Shown here in pieces: positions 16,601-24,243 of a stretch of 30,517 nt of DNA. The position numbers and the translations under genes are program-made. The stretch's first letter is position 1; each line of letters begins with the position of its first letter. This DNA comes from CALARM01 sp964431735 (lineage in GTDB: Bacteria > Vulcanimicrobiota > SpSt-956 > JAKJGF01): the NCBI GenBank assembly GCA_964431735.1, contig CAYSLJ010000090.1, positions 1 to 30,517 on the forward strand, read 5' to 3'. The notes below the pieces were generated by a model that was not told where the DNA came from, did no database searches, and worked only from the letters and a program-made list of their open reading frames with translations.

Positions 16601-18898
16601 ATTACTTCGGGAACTCTTTTTGATAAAACCGCTAAATTATGGGATTTAGAAAGCGGCCATTGTATAAGAGAATTTCATCATGACGGAGATATGATTGTTT
16701 CCCTGAGCTATGACGGAGAAAAAGCAATTACCTTAAGCCTAAAGGAGCAATCCGTAAAAATATGGGATGTATTAACAGGAAAATGCAGAAATACAATTAA
16801 AGTAGCGATAAAGGAAGAAAAATACGGACAAAAAACAGGGTTTATAAGCAAAGATTTCAAATGGGCTCTGACGTCGGGGTATTCTAAAATAATAACGTTA
16901 TGGAATCTTAAATCAGGTAAATGTACACGTACAATTACAGAGCATAAAGATGAAATTCTGGCACTCTCAATGTCCTGTGACGGTAAGGTCATTATTTCGG
17001 CATGTAAGAACAATATATATTTCCATGATAGTATTACAGGCCTGTGTATTAAAACATTACCATCGCCGGAAGAACAAATTACAGGTATGACATTGAGCCG
17101 TGACGGAGGCACTTTTTTTACTGTTCATAAAGGAAGAAAGATAAAAATATGGAGAATAATCTGGGAACTTGAAGAACCGGAAGAGATTGAGCCTGATGAT
17201 AATGTATACTTACATCTGAATTCATTTGTAAACAACCATACGGTACATACTTTTAATCTTCCGGCAGAGAAAAAACCGTCTCCAGATGAAATAAAAAAAA
17301 GACTGACCGGAACGGGAGAGACTTTATGGAATGAAGGGGATATTCAAAGTCTCATAAAAACGCTGGGGAATGCAGGTTATAAAGGTATTTCTCAGGAAAA
17401 GCTCAAAAGAAAACTTGAAGAAATAAAGAAAACATATATAAAAAACAGATCCGAATATATGCGTTTAACAGAAGAAGGAAAGAGATATATAAGCCTGGGG
17501 AACTGGCAGGAAGCTATTGAGACGTTAAGAAAAGCACTGAACCTGCCCGGATACGAAGAAGGAGAAGAAGCGCTGGAACTCTGGCAGAGCCTTTACGGTA
17601 AAAGCAGAAAAATCGCTGTAAGAAATGTTAAACTCATAAGTACCATTGATGCCCATAAAGGCGGAGTCAATACGGTTTCCATGAATAAAAATTACGGATA
17701 TATATTATCAGGAGGCCACGACGGCCTGGTAAGGAAATGGTATTTTACATCGGAACAAACGGCGGCGCCAATGGGGGAAAAGGAAGGAACAAAAAGCCCT
17801 GTTCTGTCTGTCACATCCGGTAACAGGGTCATCCTTTCAGGCCATGAAGACGGTAAAGCAATACTATGGGGAAACGGTATAATAGAGACTCTGAAAAAAA
17901 TTCTGGAAGGTCATACAGGTAAAGTGACTTCCGTATATATGAGCAGTGATGAAAAATTTGTTCTTACAGGAAGCAGTGACGGAACATTAAAACTCTGGGA
18001 ACCTGTGAAAGGATACTGTCTGAAAACCTTCAGAGGTCATAAGGGAGAAGTAAATTCAGTCGCTTTAAGTAATGACTCTCAGATTGCTGTTTCATGCAGC
18101 AGTGACAGAACAGTAAAAATCTGGAATGTGATAACAGGAAAATGTATTAAAACCCTGGAAGGCCACAGCAATCCTGTTATCTGTATGAGTATTGGAGGAA
18201 ACTCCAGATATATTCTTTCGGGAGATATGAAACAGTTAAGACTGTGGGATACAGGTACAGGTGAATGTCTGACAGAAATGGAAGTAAAAAATCTCAGATC
18301 CGTCTTTTTAACATATGACTGTCTGTGGGCATTTACCGCACCTGGCAGCAGGGAAGGCTCTTTCGATATATGGAATCTCACAGAAGGTAAATGTATCAGT
18401 AATGTTCAGGCTCATGAAGATGAAATAACCTCTATAAGTGCAAGTACGGACAGCCTACATATTATCACGGGAGGAAGAGACGGTAAGATAAAACTATGGA
18501 AAGGGGAATGGGATCTTTTATCTTTCTCTCATGATTATAAAGATGAAAGGTCTGTGCCTTATATAGAAGACTTTATTAACTGTCATATTCCCTATTACAT
18601 GGAATTTCCCGAAGACAGAAAGCCCTCAGGAATAGAAATAAGAGGAGCTATCATGAGAAAAGGTAAACCTGAATGGAAAGAATGGGAACTGAATAGCCTC
18701 ATGTCATGTCTTTACGATGCCGGTACAGGATGGATGGGAAGTTCAACAGTAAAAGAATTGCTCGACCAGGTTATGTTTGAACGGATGAAATCAAAGCAAT
18801 TTATAAAACTTCCTGATAATGTCACAAAGAGTCTGGAGACAGTAAAAGGCCATGTAAAAAGAATTGCCAAAAATATATTTTTTTCAAGATATGAGTGA
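13628..18898 (+). CDS. Serine/threonine protein kinase with TPR and three WD40 propeller regions
   Basis: A 1756-residue cytoplasmic protein with no transmembrane segment. The PknB-type kinase domain spans about 64-340: glycine loop LGEGAFGTV (73-81), AVK lysine K96, HRDIKPLN (189-196, catalytic D191), DFG (209-211) and a GTPAYMPPE activation end (to 243). A short TPR stretch follows (about 355-470). WD40 repeats then fill about 478-770, 858-1180 and 1335-1630. Between them a helical linker recurs (AINQLKEAMTIPGYERAKEA near 813-832; AIETLRKALNLPGYEEGEEA near 1296-1315), and a second module recurs after propellers two and three (about 1195-1268 and 1645-1716), so the C-terminal half is an internal duplication. 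Predicted role: signalling kinase whose propellers recruit targets. It probably shares an operon with the secreted gene upstream. The TGA stop lies in a heptamer repeat. Confidence 0.95.
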   Translation: MTENISPLEKTFVLGNNEHDRTELLLPSMADKETTLTLTEKTSAEIREEEKQLSSEWKAGDIIAGLYQVMSVLGEGAFGTVYKVRHRGWNRILAVKSMHPHLTGDEEQRKIFLDECQGWVNMGLHPNVVSAFYVRDIGNIPRIFIEYIEGGSLAESLKSGKIKDLFHIIDLAIQCLDGLSFAHRKGLIHRDIKPLNCLLTGDGTLKITDFGIATGLRDLLSEEKKSEKEDVKAIGTPAYMPPEQWSPQHGATGPWSDIYSFGIMLYEMCCKKRPFDDGCEPVLVLRAKHLTVEVPPPKELNRDIPDSLSGLILKCLKKNPAERFQTVQECRIKLAEIYEEITGKTCTRRVPEEIDLLADSLNNRAVSFMDLGLKKEALKNWDEALKIDASHIQSTYNRGLVKWRSGEIDDLELVESLGHCEKTWETYYLTALVHMERDDPKKAEEVLNKIPVPYRNNQEVLKLLEKIRDIEKKSTYLINSYKDTYISSMVFSKDEKRIFAASGQLFHTNFSGLYDCDTNKWSKVVKFNKGNLKGVSITDDSLLGSVGFEGGEIQVIDLSTGKILKTINDPSGNVTACAISPDGRWVGSCGFDCKGRIFDISSGEIVKTLEGHSKWCSAITFMPDRKHILSAAEDGYMLQWDVKTGEKTRIMHHEHAIKCMAVSYDGTKGITASMEMKLWYFKELSPAKIAGKNRDFVKTVSLNKDGTLALSGGCDRTVKLWDTKRGKCLRSFNRQERDIKSVLLSKDGKKALWSDESGRVDVWHIEHDNFFNSAGFVLSRIKSTGDISKEQLRFNQLIEHAGEAISLSSWNNAINQLKEAMTIPGYERAKEALDLWQKLYSPCRKIAIKEILPEKTLIQHESDITAIEVSHDGNYLFSSSEDGTILMKNLSDSLEAFPIFLNMITMHSGFASVKYMSDIEKEYGRGKEIARKSTELSTGALLSVGRRIISSHNDKQIRIWDSSATGKILRKFSPHKNGIYSMDADSHGTLLITSGTLFDKTAKLWDLESGHCIREFHHDGDMIVSLSYDGEKAITLSLKEQSVKIWDVLTGKCRNTIKVAIKEEKYGQKTGFISKDFKWALTSGYSKIITLWNLKSGKCTRTITEHKDEILALSMSCDGKVIISACKNNIYFHDSITGLCIKTLPSPEEQITGMTLSRDGGTFFTVHKGRKIKIWRIIWELEEPEEIEPDDNVYLHLNSFVNNHTVHTFNLPAEKKPSPDEIKKRLTGTGETLWNEGDIQSLIKTLGNAGYKGISQEKLKRKLEEIKKTYIKNRSEYMRLTEEGKRYISLGNWQEAIETLRKALNLPGYEEGEEALELWQSLYGKSRKIAVRNVKLISTIDAHKGGVNTVSMNKNYGYILSGGHDGLVRKWYFTSEQTAAPMGEKEGTKSPVLSVTSGNRVILSGHEDGKAILWGNGIIETLKKILEGHTGKVTSVYMSSDEKFVLTGSSDGTLKLWEPVKGYCLKTFRGHKGEVNSVALSNDSQIAVSCSSDRTVKIWNVITGKCIKTLEGHSNPVICMSIGGNSRYILSGDMKQLRLWDTGTGECLTEMEVKNLRSVFLTYDCLWAFTAPGSREGSFDIWNLTEGKCISNVQAHEDEITSISASTDSLHIITGGRDGKIKLWKGEWDLLSFSHDYKDERSVPYIEDFINCHIPYYMEFPEDRKPSGIEIRGAIMRKGKPEWKEWELNSLMSCLYDAGTGWMGSSTVKELLDQVMFERMKSKQFIKLPDNVTKSLETVKGHVKRIAKNIFFSRYE

Positions 18899-18971
18899 CC
18901 AGGGAACAGTGAGCAGTTACCAGTATTTATGTAAAATTATTATTTTCACTTTTCACTACTCACTTTTCACT
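18895..18971. repeat. Heptamer repeats following the kinase stop codon
   Basis: Units GTGACCA, GGGAACA, GTGAGCA, GTTACCA (18895-18922) start at the kinase stop codon. After about 20 bases, TTTTCAC/TACTCAC units in the opposite orientation run from 18943 into the assembly gap. Confidence 0.75.
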
Positions 18972-19071
18972 NNNNNNNNNNNNNNNNNNNNNNNNNNNNN
19001 NNNNNNNNNNNNNNNNNNNNNNNNNNNNNNNNNNNNNNNNNNNNNNNNNNNNNNNNNNNNNNNNNNNNNNN
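18972..19071. other. Assembly gap (100 N)
   Basis: Exactly 100 unknown bases, a conventional placeholder length. The 27 bases before the gap equal the 27 bases after it, all heptamer repeat, so the true array length is unknown and the assembler broke on the repeat. Confidence 0.97.
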
Positions 19072-19140
19072 TTCACTTTTCACTACTCACTTTTCACTTT
19101 TCACGACTCACGCGTCACGCATCACGCGTCACGCGTCACG
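19072..19140 (-). repeat. Heptamer array passing from AT form to GC form in register
   Basis: Successive plus-strand units TCACTTT, TCACTAC, TCACTTT, TCACTTT, TCACGAC, TCACGCG, TCACGCA, TCACGCG, TCACGCG keep a strict 7-base period. This shows that the TTTTCAC and GCGTCAC arrays are one repeat family. It lies between convergent genes (kinase and GH31). Confidence 0.9.
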
Positions 19141-19153
19141 TAAATCACGTCAT

Positions 19154-21661
19154 TTATCCCAACCCCCACATTATCTTATGTCCTCCGTCCGTATGTTCCA
19201 GACATATTTCAACGACAGGGCCTCCGTGTTCAGGGGGACAGCTTCCTTTTCCTCTGAGAGGCATAAATGGCCATGATGAAGGTGAAGGCATTATAACAGA
19301 TATATCCTTTTTCTGAAGTTTTTTACCATCCAGACAGGCTTCTTTAAATGTTTCTCCCTCTTTCAGATGAAGTCTTACAATCCAGCTTTTAGAACTGCCG
19401 GCACCTCTGAATTTTCCACATGGTTTATCTATTTCCAGGAATATCTGTTTTCCGTCTCTTAACAGAGAAATATCTGTTTTCCTGTAACCTCCATGTTCAT
19501 ATTCCAGAGTCATGCCGTCATCTTCATAGAGAGAGCGAATAATTTTTCCATCACCCGGAAATATTTCAAGAGTGACAGGATCCCAAGGTTTCTGCCATGA
19601 ATAATCCATTTCAGGAGCAAGTGTTATGACAGAAGGCCTTCTTGCAAACACAGGGGTTTTATATAAAGGACAGACCTGGGAAATTACTGCAGGCCCTTTA
19701 TATGAAATTCCTGTCCAGAGGTCTTCCCATTCTCCCGGAGGAATCCACATGTCTTGTATATCCTTTTTCGCAGACGGTGTAATCCAGTCAAGCCTTATTA
19801 TCCAGAAACCTTTACCGTTATAAAATTCCAGTTTTATCGGCATATTCCCCTGCAAAAGTTCTATTTCTGCACTATCATAAGTCTGATGATGTTCTGTCCA
19901 GTTATCTATGAGCAGTTTGTCACCTATCCGGAGTCTTACTCCGTCACTGCTCAGGGTTCTGAAGGTATAGGTTCCCGGTTCTTCTATAAAAATTTCTCCT
20001 GTCCATCTTACACTGAATGTTTCTCCTCTCACAGGAAAAGACTCGAAAGAACATGGAGGGAAAGAAATTTCCCTGTCCTGACGAATAACATCAGGTTCAC
20101 CATGGAAGTCTGAATTATTAAAATATTCACCTTTCAGCCCCGGTTCACCGTCATATTGCAAAAACTTTCCATCTATTCTCTTATAGCCCGATTGAGTAAA
20201 GACAGGACATACAAGCAGATCGTCTCCGAGCAGATATTCCAGATATTTTTCATCACATTCGGGCCATTCGAAAGAAAGAGACCTGAGTAAAGGCAATCCT
20301 TCATCAAAAGTTCTTCTTGCTGCGGAATATATGACAGGGAGAAGTCTGTATCTGAGTTTTATATATTCTGTAACAATCTCTTTCGTCTCTTCTGAATAAA
20401 GCCAGGGATAACGTTTTGCTCCTACTGTGCCATGGACTCTTGCCGTGGGAGAAAGACATCCGTAATGCAAAAACCTTGTATAAAGTTCATCATCAGGATC
20501 TCCTACATGGCCTCCCAGATCCTGACCTACATAGGGCATACACTGATGGCTGAACCAGAGGGTTTCTCTTATGCCATTACGGAGATCATCCCACGAACTG
20601 TGTATGTCGCCTGTCCACCACAGGGGATATCTGTGAGAAGCAGGATGGTCTGACCACATACTCAAAAGAACTGTTCTCATACCGGGACAAAAATGGCTTA
20701 TTATAACGGAATAAAGATACTGCCCCCATACTTCTTTACCTGTCCCGTAAGGCCCTTCTATAAATTCATGCCAGTTTTTATCATACCACCATGTATCAAG
20801 ACCCATGGAAAGCATGGCTGTAAGATTTTCATAACGATATTTCAGTTGGGCCGGTTCAACAGGTTTCATTCCTCTTGAAGAAGGATGATCATTCATTATT
20901 ATTTTTACATTACAGGTATGGGCCTGCCGAAAAAAAGATTTCATATCAGGAAAATATTTTTTCTCTATGTCATATCCTGAAGAACCTCCCACACGCCAGT
21001 CCGTATCTACGACAAAAACATCGAGAGGTATCCCTTCTTTCCTGTATCTTTCTATAGTTGCAATCGCTTCCGTATCAGTATAGGGATGATAGAGACTGTT
21101 CCAGAAGCCAAAAGCCCATAAAGGAGGTAATGGCACGGAACCGGTAAGTTTTAAAAATTCTTTTCTCAGTAATGACAGGTCTTTATTGTAAATGAATATA
21201 TAAATATCATGACAATCATTACAGTAAAGCCAGCCGCTGGATTTATCTTCATCGGACAGGGGCGGAAGAGCTCCCCACGGGGGAGGAACTATTCGAGGGT
21301 TATCGGGTAAAACATAAATATCTTCACCAGTTACGGGAAGAGGTTTTACAGAACAATTTTCTTCGGAACCGTTCCATAAAAGTTTTTGTCTCATGTAAAC
21401 CTTTACATCTCTGATAGATTTCGCTTCTTTTTCTACAAGAACCATATAGCCATCAGTTTTTATCTCGCAAAAATTATCTTTATAATTAATTTTATATGTT
21501 ACAGGAGACCGGTCTCTGTTTATAACAAGAAAGGTAGGCCTGTCTTCAAACCCTTGGGAACCCTTTTCTTCTATTCTCAAAAGACTGGAAGAAAGTAAAG
21601 AAATTCTTATAGAGCCGATAATTATATGTGATTTTTTTGTTTCTATCTGCCATTTTGTCAT
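19154..21661 (-). CDS. GH31 family glycoside hydrolase with inserted PA14 domain
   Basis: An 835-residue protein. The GH31 barrel is clear: LPPLWAFGFWNSLYHPYT (about 178-195), GIPLDVFVVDTDWR, the nucleophile region WWYDKNWHE (D294), the acid/base region WWTGDIHSSW (D352) and GQDLGGHVGDP. A PA14 domain (about 530-665: GEYFNNSDFHG, RWTGEIFIEEPGTYTFRT, LLIDNWTEHH, RLDW) is inserted between the barrel and the C-terminal beta domains; PA14 in GH enzymes is usually a carbohydrate-binding or shape-setting module. Likely an alpha-glucosidase or alpha-xylosidase-type enzyme acting on alpha-linked oligosaccharides. No signal peptide is visible, suggesting a cytoplasmic role. AAGGAGGA lies 8 bases before the ATG. 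There are no sugar transport genes beside it. Confidence 0.93.
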   Translation of the reverse strand: MTKWQIETKKSHIIIGSIRISLLSSSLLRIEEKGSQGFEDRPTFLVINRDRSPVTYKINYKDNFCEIKTDGYMVLVEKEAKSIRDVKVYMRQKLLWNGSEENCSVKPLPVTGEDIYVLPDNPRIVPPPWGALPPLSDEDKSSGWLYCNDCHDIYIFIYNKDLSLLRKEFLKLTGSVPLPPLWAFGFWNSLYHPYTDTEAIATIERYRKEGIPLDVFVVDTDWRVGGSSGYDIEKKYFPDMKSFFRQAHTCNVKIIMNDHPSSRGMKPVEPAQLKYRYENLTAMLSMGLDTWWYDKNWHEFIEGPYGTGKEVWGQYLYSVIISHFCPGMRTVLLSMWSDHPASHRYPLWWTGDIHSSWDDLRNGIRETLWFSHQCMPYVGQDLGGHVGDPDDELYTRFLHYGCLSPTARVHGTVGAKRYPWLYSEETKEIVTEYIKLRYRLLPVIYSAARRTFDEGLPLLRSLSFEWPECDEKYLEYLLGDDLLVCPVFTQSGYKRIDGKFLQYDGEPGLKGEYFNNSDFHGEPDVIRQDREISFPPCSFESFPVRGETFSVRWTGEIFIEEPGTYTFRTLSSDGVRLRIGDKLLIDNWTEHHQTYDSAEIELLQGNMPIKLEFYNGKGFWIIRLDWITPSAKKDIQDMWIPPGEWEDLWTGISYKGPAVISQVCPLYKTPVFARRPSVITLAPEMDYSWQKPWDPVTLEIFPGDGKIIRSLYEDDGMTLEYEHGGYRKTDISLLRDGKQIFLEIDKPCGKFRGAGSSKSWIVRLHLKEGETFKEACLDGKKLQKKDISVIMPSPSSWPFMPLRGKGSCPPEHGGPVVEICLEHTDGGHKIMWGLG

Positions 21662-21680
21662 AAAGTAGTCCTCCTTAAAT

Positions 21681-21772
21681 TACTGTGGTGATATATTTGC
21701 TCTCGTGACGCGTAACGCGTGACGCGTGACGGTAGGAAAGACCTTTATTACGTGCTTATGCCCTGGTCAGTA
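21681..21772 (+). mobile_element. MITE-like element, family 2, copy 1 (about 92 bp)
   Basis: It matches the element at 30420-30517: both share CTCTCGTGACG, the heptamer core, GGAAGACCTTTATTA-type sequence and TGCTTATGC. The tips TACTG...CAGTA are inverted. The left arm lacks about 13 bases present in the other copy (GCATAAATAATAA). The terminal sequence is unrelated to family 1, but the heptamer core is the same. It lies just upstream of the GH31 gene. Confidence 0.65.
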
Positions 21773-21907
21773 ATAAATGAATGATGAATAATATCCTGTT
21801 ATTTTCACTCCAATTAAAATACACTATAAATTCCTTTTTCCCGGTCACTTTCCTGTAAAAAATTTTTCAAAAAAATCCTGCTCTTGCTTTTATTTTCTGT
21901 GGGATTT

Positions 21908-21962
21908 ATAATAATTTACAGGTAATCCTTAAGTCACCTGCTACATGTAACAAAACCTTTAC
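21908..21962 (+). repeat. 55-base direct repeat before the gap (assembly overlap)
   Basis: Identical to 22063-22117 directly after the 100-N gap. Two contig ends that overlap by exactly 55 bases were joined with a placeholder instead of merged; 55 is a common assembly k-mer size. This is probably not a biological repeat. Confidence 0.85.
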
Positions 21963-22062
21963 NNNNNNNNNNNNNNNNNNNNNNNNNNNNNNNNNNNNNN
22001 NNNNNNNNNNNNNNNNNNNNNNNNNNNNNNNNNNNNNNNNNNNNNNNNNNNNNNNNNNNNNN
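21963..22062. other. Assembly gap (100 N), probably artificial
   Basis: Exactly 100 N between identical 55-base ends. The true sequence is likely contiguous, making the real intergenic region about 155 bases shorter. Confidence 0.95.
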
Positions 22063-22140
22063 ATAATAATTTACAGGTAATCCTTAAGTCACCTGCTACA
22101 TGTAACAAAACCTTTACATTCTAAAAGGCAGACAATTTCT

Positions 22141-24243
22141 ATGAATAATTTTTTTAGTGAAGAAAATTACAGAAAATTTTTCAACAATGCACCTGATGCC
22201 ATTATAATATTAGACACAGGTACAAAAAAGATTTTAGACATAAATTCTGCAGCATCTGATATGTACGGTTATACAGTGGAAGAAATACTGAAGCTCAAGA
22301 TAACAGATCTGTCTGCAGAGCCGGAAAAAACTATTGAAGCTATAAACAAAGGTGTAAATCATATACCGGTCAGGTATCACAGGAAAAAAGACGGTATGAT
22401 TTTTCCTGTAGAAATAACCATAAGTTTTATTGATGAAGATGACAGACAGTTACATATGTCTTTTGTCAGGGATATAACGGAACGAAAGAAAAACGAAGAA
22501 AAACTGGCAGATTTACTCGAATTAAATCAAAAATTAATAGACTCTTCTTCTATAGGCATAATTGCCTATAATGCCACATCAGGCAGATGTATCCTTGCAA
22601 ACAGAGCAGCAGCCGAAATAGTTAGATGTACAGTAGAAGATTTACTGGATCAAAATTTTCTCCACATAGAATCATGGAAGAAATATAATATCTTAGAACT
22701 GGCTGAAGATACAATATCAGAACAAAAAGAACATCATACGGAAATTTATATGATTACTGATTTCGGCAGAGAATTATATTTAGAAATCAGATTTACTCCC
22801 TTTATCAGCAGAGGGGAACCTCACCTGCTGATAGTATTTTCAGATATTACAGAAAAAAAACATATAGAAGAGAAAGTAAAAGAAAGTGAAAGAAATTTAA
22901 GGAAAGTGATAGAAGCGTCTCCAGTAGCTATGGCAATAACAGATTTAAACGGAGATAATCCTCAAAGAAATAAGAAATTTATAGAAACCTTCGGCTATAC
23001 GGAAGAAGAATGCAAGACAATAGAAGAATGGTTTATCAAAGCTTATCCTGACATAACATACAGAGAAAGAGTGAAAAAGAAATGGTATCAAGCTATTCAA
23101 AAAGTACATGAAACAGGAAAAGCAATGGAGCCTCAAATATGGAAGGTAACATGTAAAGACGGAACTATTAAAGATATTGAATTTCTGTGTATGATAGCAG
23201 GTAATAAAAATATTTTTATTTTACATGATATTACGGCATATAAAAACATAGAAAAAATCTTAAAAAAAGCAAGAGATAATGCGGAATCAGCCAGCAGGGT
23301 AAAAAGCGAATTCCTTTCATGTATGAGCCATGAACTGCGTACACCTCTGAATGCCATTCTGGGTTATACAGATATATTTCTAAATGATGAGAATTTAACG
23401 GAAGAACAGAAAAGAGGTATGAAAACTATAAAGAAAAGCGGAACTCATTTACTGGCCTTAATAAATGACATACTGAACGTGGCAAAAATGGAAGAAAAAA
23501 AACCTGACATAGAAAGAAAACCCTTTAATTTACATAATCTGTTACATTCTATTGAAGATATGACAGAAATCAAAGTGAGAGAAAAAAATCTGAAATTTTT
23601 ATTTGAATATGACAGAAACATGCCTGTTTTTGTATTAGGAGATGAGAAAAAAATCAGGCACATACTGACCAGTCTCCTGAGTAATTCCATAAAATTCACG
23701 ACCCATGGAACGGTAAAATTAAAGATAAAAAAACAGGATACAAAAATACTCTTTCTTGTTGAAGATACAGGTTCAGGTATACCGCATAACAGACTGGAAG
23801 ATATATTCTCTCCTTTCAGACAACTATCGGATGAACTGCACAAGAGTGACGGTGCGGGACTGGGTTTGACTATAAGCAGAATTTTCGTAAGACTTATGGG
23901 CGGAGAATTATATGTTGACAGTATGTACGGCAAAGGAAGCAGGTTCTGGTTTGAAATAGAATTACCGGAAATATTAAGCGATGAAAAAAATAATATTCAG
24001 CGAGACCTGAATGATACCACATCCATAGAAGAGACAGAAGTCATTCCTCCGTTAGAAATAATTGAATCATTATATAATTATGCAGATGAAGGAGATATAA
24101 AGTCATTAAACATAGAACTTGATAATATAAGGAACATTGATGAAAAATATGAAAATTTCTGCAATAAACTCAATATATTACTCGACAATTTTGAAATAGA
24201 TAGATTAACAGAATTACTAAAACATTATACGGTGTCATCATGA
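22141..24243 (+). CDS. Multi-PAS sensor histidine kinase
   Basis: A 700-residue protein without transmembrane segments. PAS1 (about 8-115: FFNNAPDAIIILD, DGMIFPVEITISF, ending DITERKK), PAS2 (about 125-240, ending DITEKKHIE) and PAS3 (about 250-370). HisKA has the H-box FLSCMSHELRTPLN with phospho-acceptor H397. HATPase_c has LLSNSIKFT, DTGSGIP and GAGLGLTIS. A C-terminal tail (about 635-700, PPLEIIESLYNYADEGD) is shared with the next protein. A cytoplasmic sensor of small molecules or redox state is likely; no heme or flavin residues could be assigned. Its TGA overlaps the ATG of the hybrid kinase (ATGA at 24240), so the two are translationally coupled. Confidence 0.93.
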   Translation: MNNFFSEENYRKFFNNAPDAIIILDTGTKKILDINSAASDMYGYTVEEILKLKITDLSAEPEKTIEAINKGVNHIPVRYHRKKDGMIFPVEITISFIDEDDRQLHMSFVRDITERKKNEEKLADLLELNQKLIDSSSIGIIAYNATSGRCILANRAAAEIVRCTVEDLLDQNFLHIESWKKYNILELAEDTISEQKEHHTEIYMITDFGRELYLEIRFTPFISRGEPHLLIVFSDITEKKHIEEKVKESERNLRKVIEASPVAMAITDLNGDNPQRNKKFIETFGYTEEECKTIEEWFIKAYPDITYRERVKKKWYQAIQKVHETGKAMEPQIWKVTCKDGTIKDIEFLCMIAGNKNIFILHDITAYKNIEKILKKARDNAESASRVKSEFLSCMSHELRTPLNAILGYTDIFLNDENLTEEQKRGMKTIKKSGTHLLALINDILNVAKMEEKKPDIERKPFNLHNLLHSIEDMTEIKVREKNLKFLFEYDRNMPVFVLGDEKKIRHILTSLLSNSIKFTTHGTVKLKIKKQDTKILFLVEDTGSGIPHNRLEDIFSPFRQLSDELHKSDGAGLGLTISRIFVRLMGGELYVDSMYGKGSRFWFEIELPEILSDEKNNIQRDLNDTTSIEETEVIPPLEIIESLYNYADEGDIKSLNIELDNIRNIDEKYENFCNKLNILLDNFEIDRLTELLKHYTVSS

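Noticed and set aside
19072..19140. CRISPR-like repeated sequence
   Set aside because: Units are 7 bases with no spacers and no cas genes, so these are tandem heptamers, not CRISPR.
18864..19316. 150-codon ORF running through the N gap
   Set aside because: It exists only because N codons and heptamer repeats contain no stops; it overlaps the kinase end and the GH31 gene.
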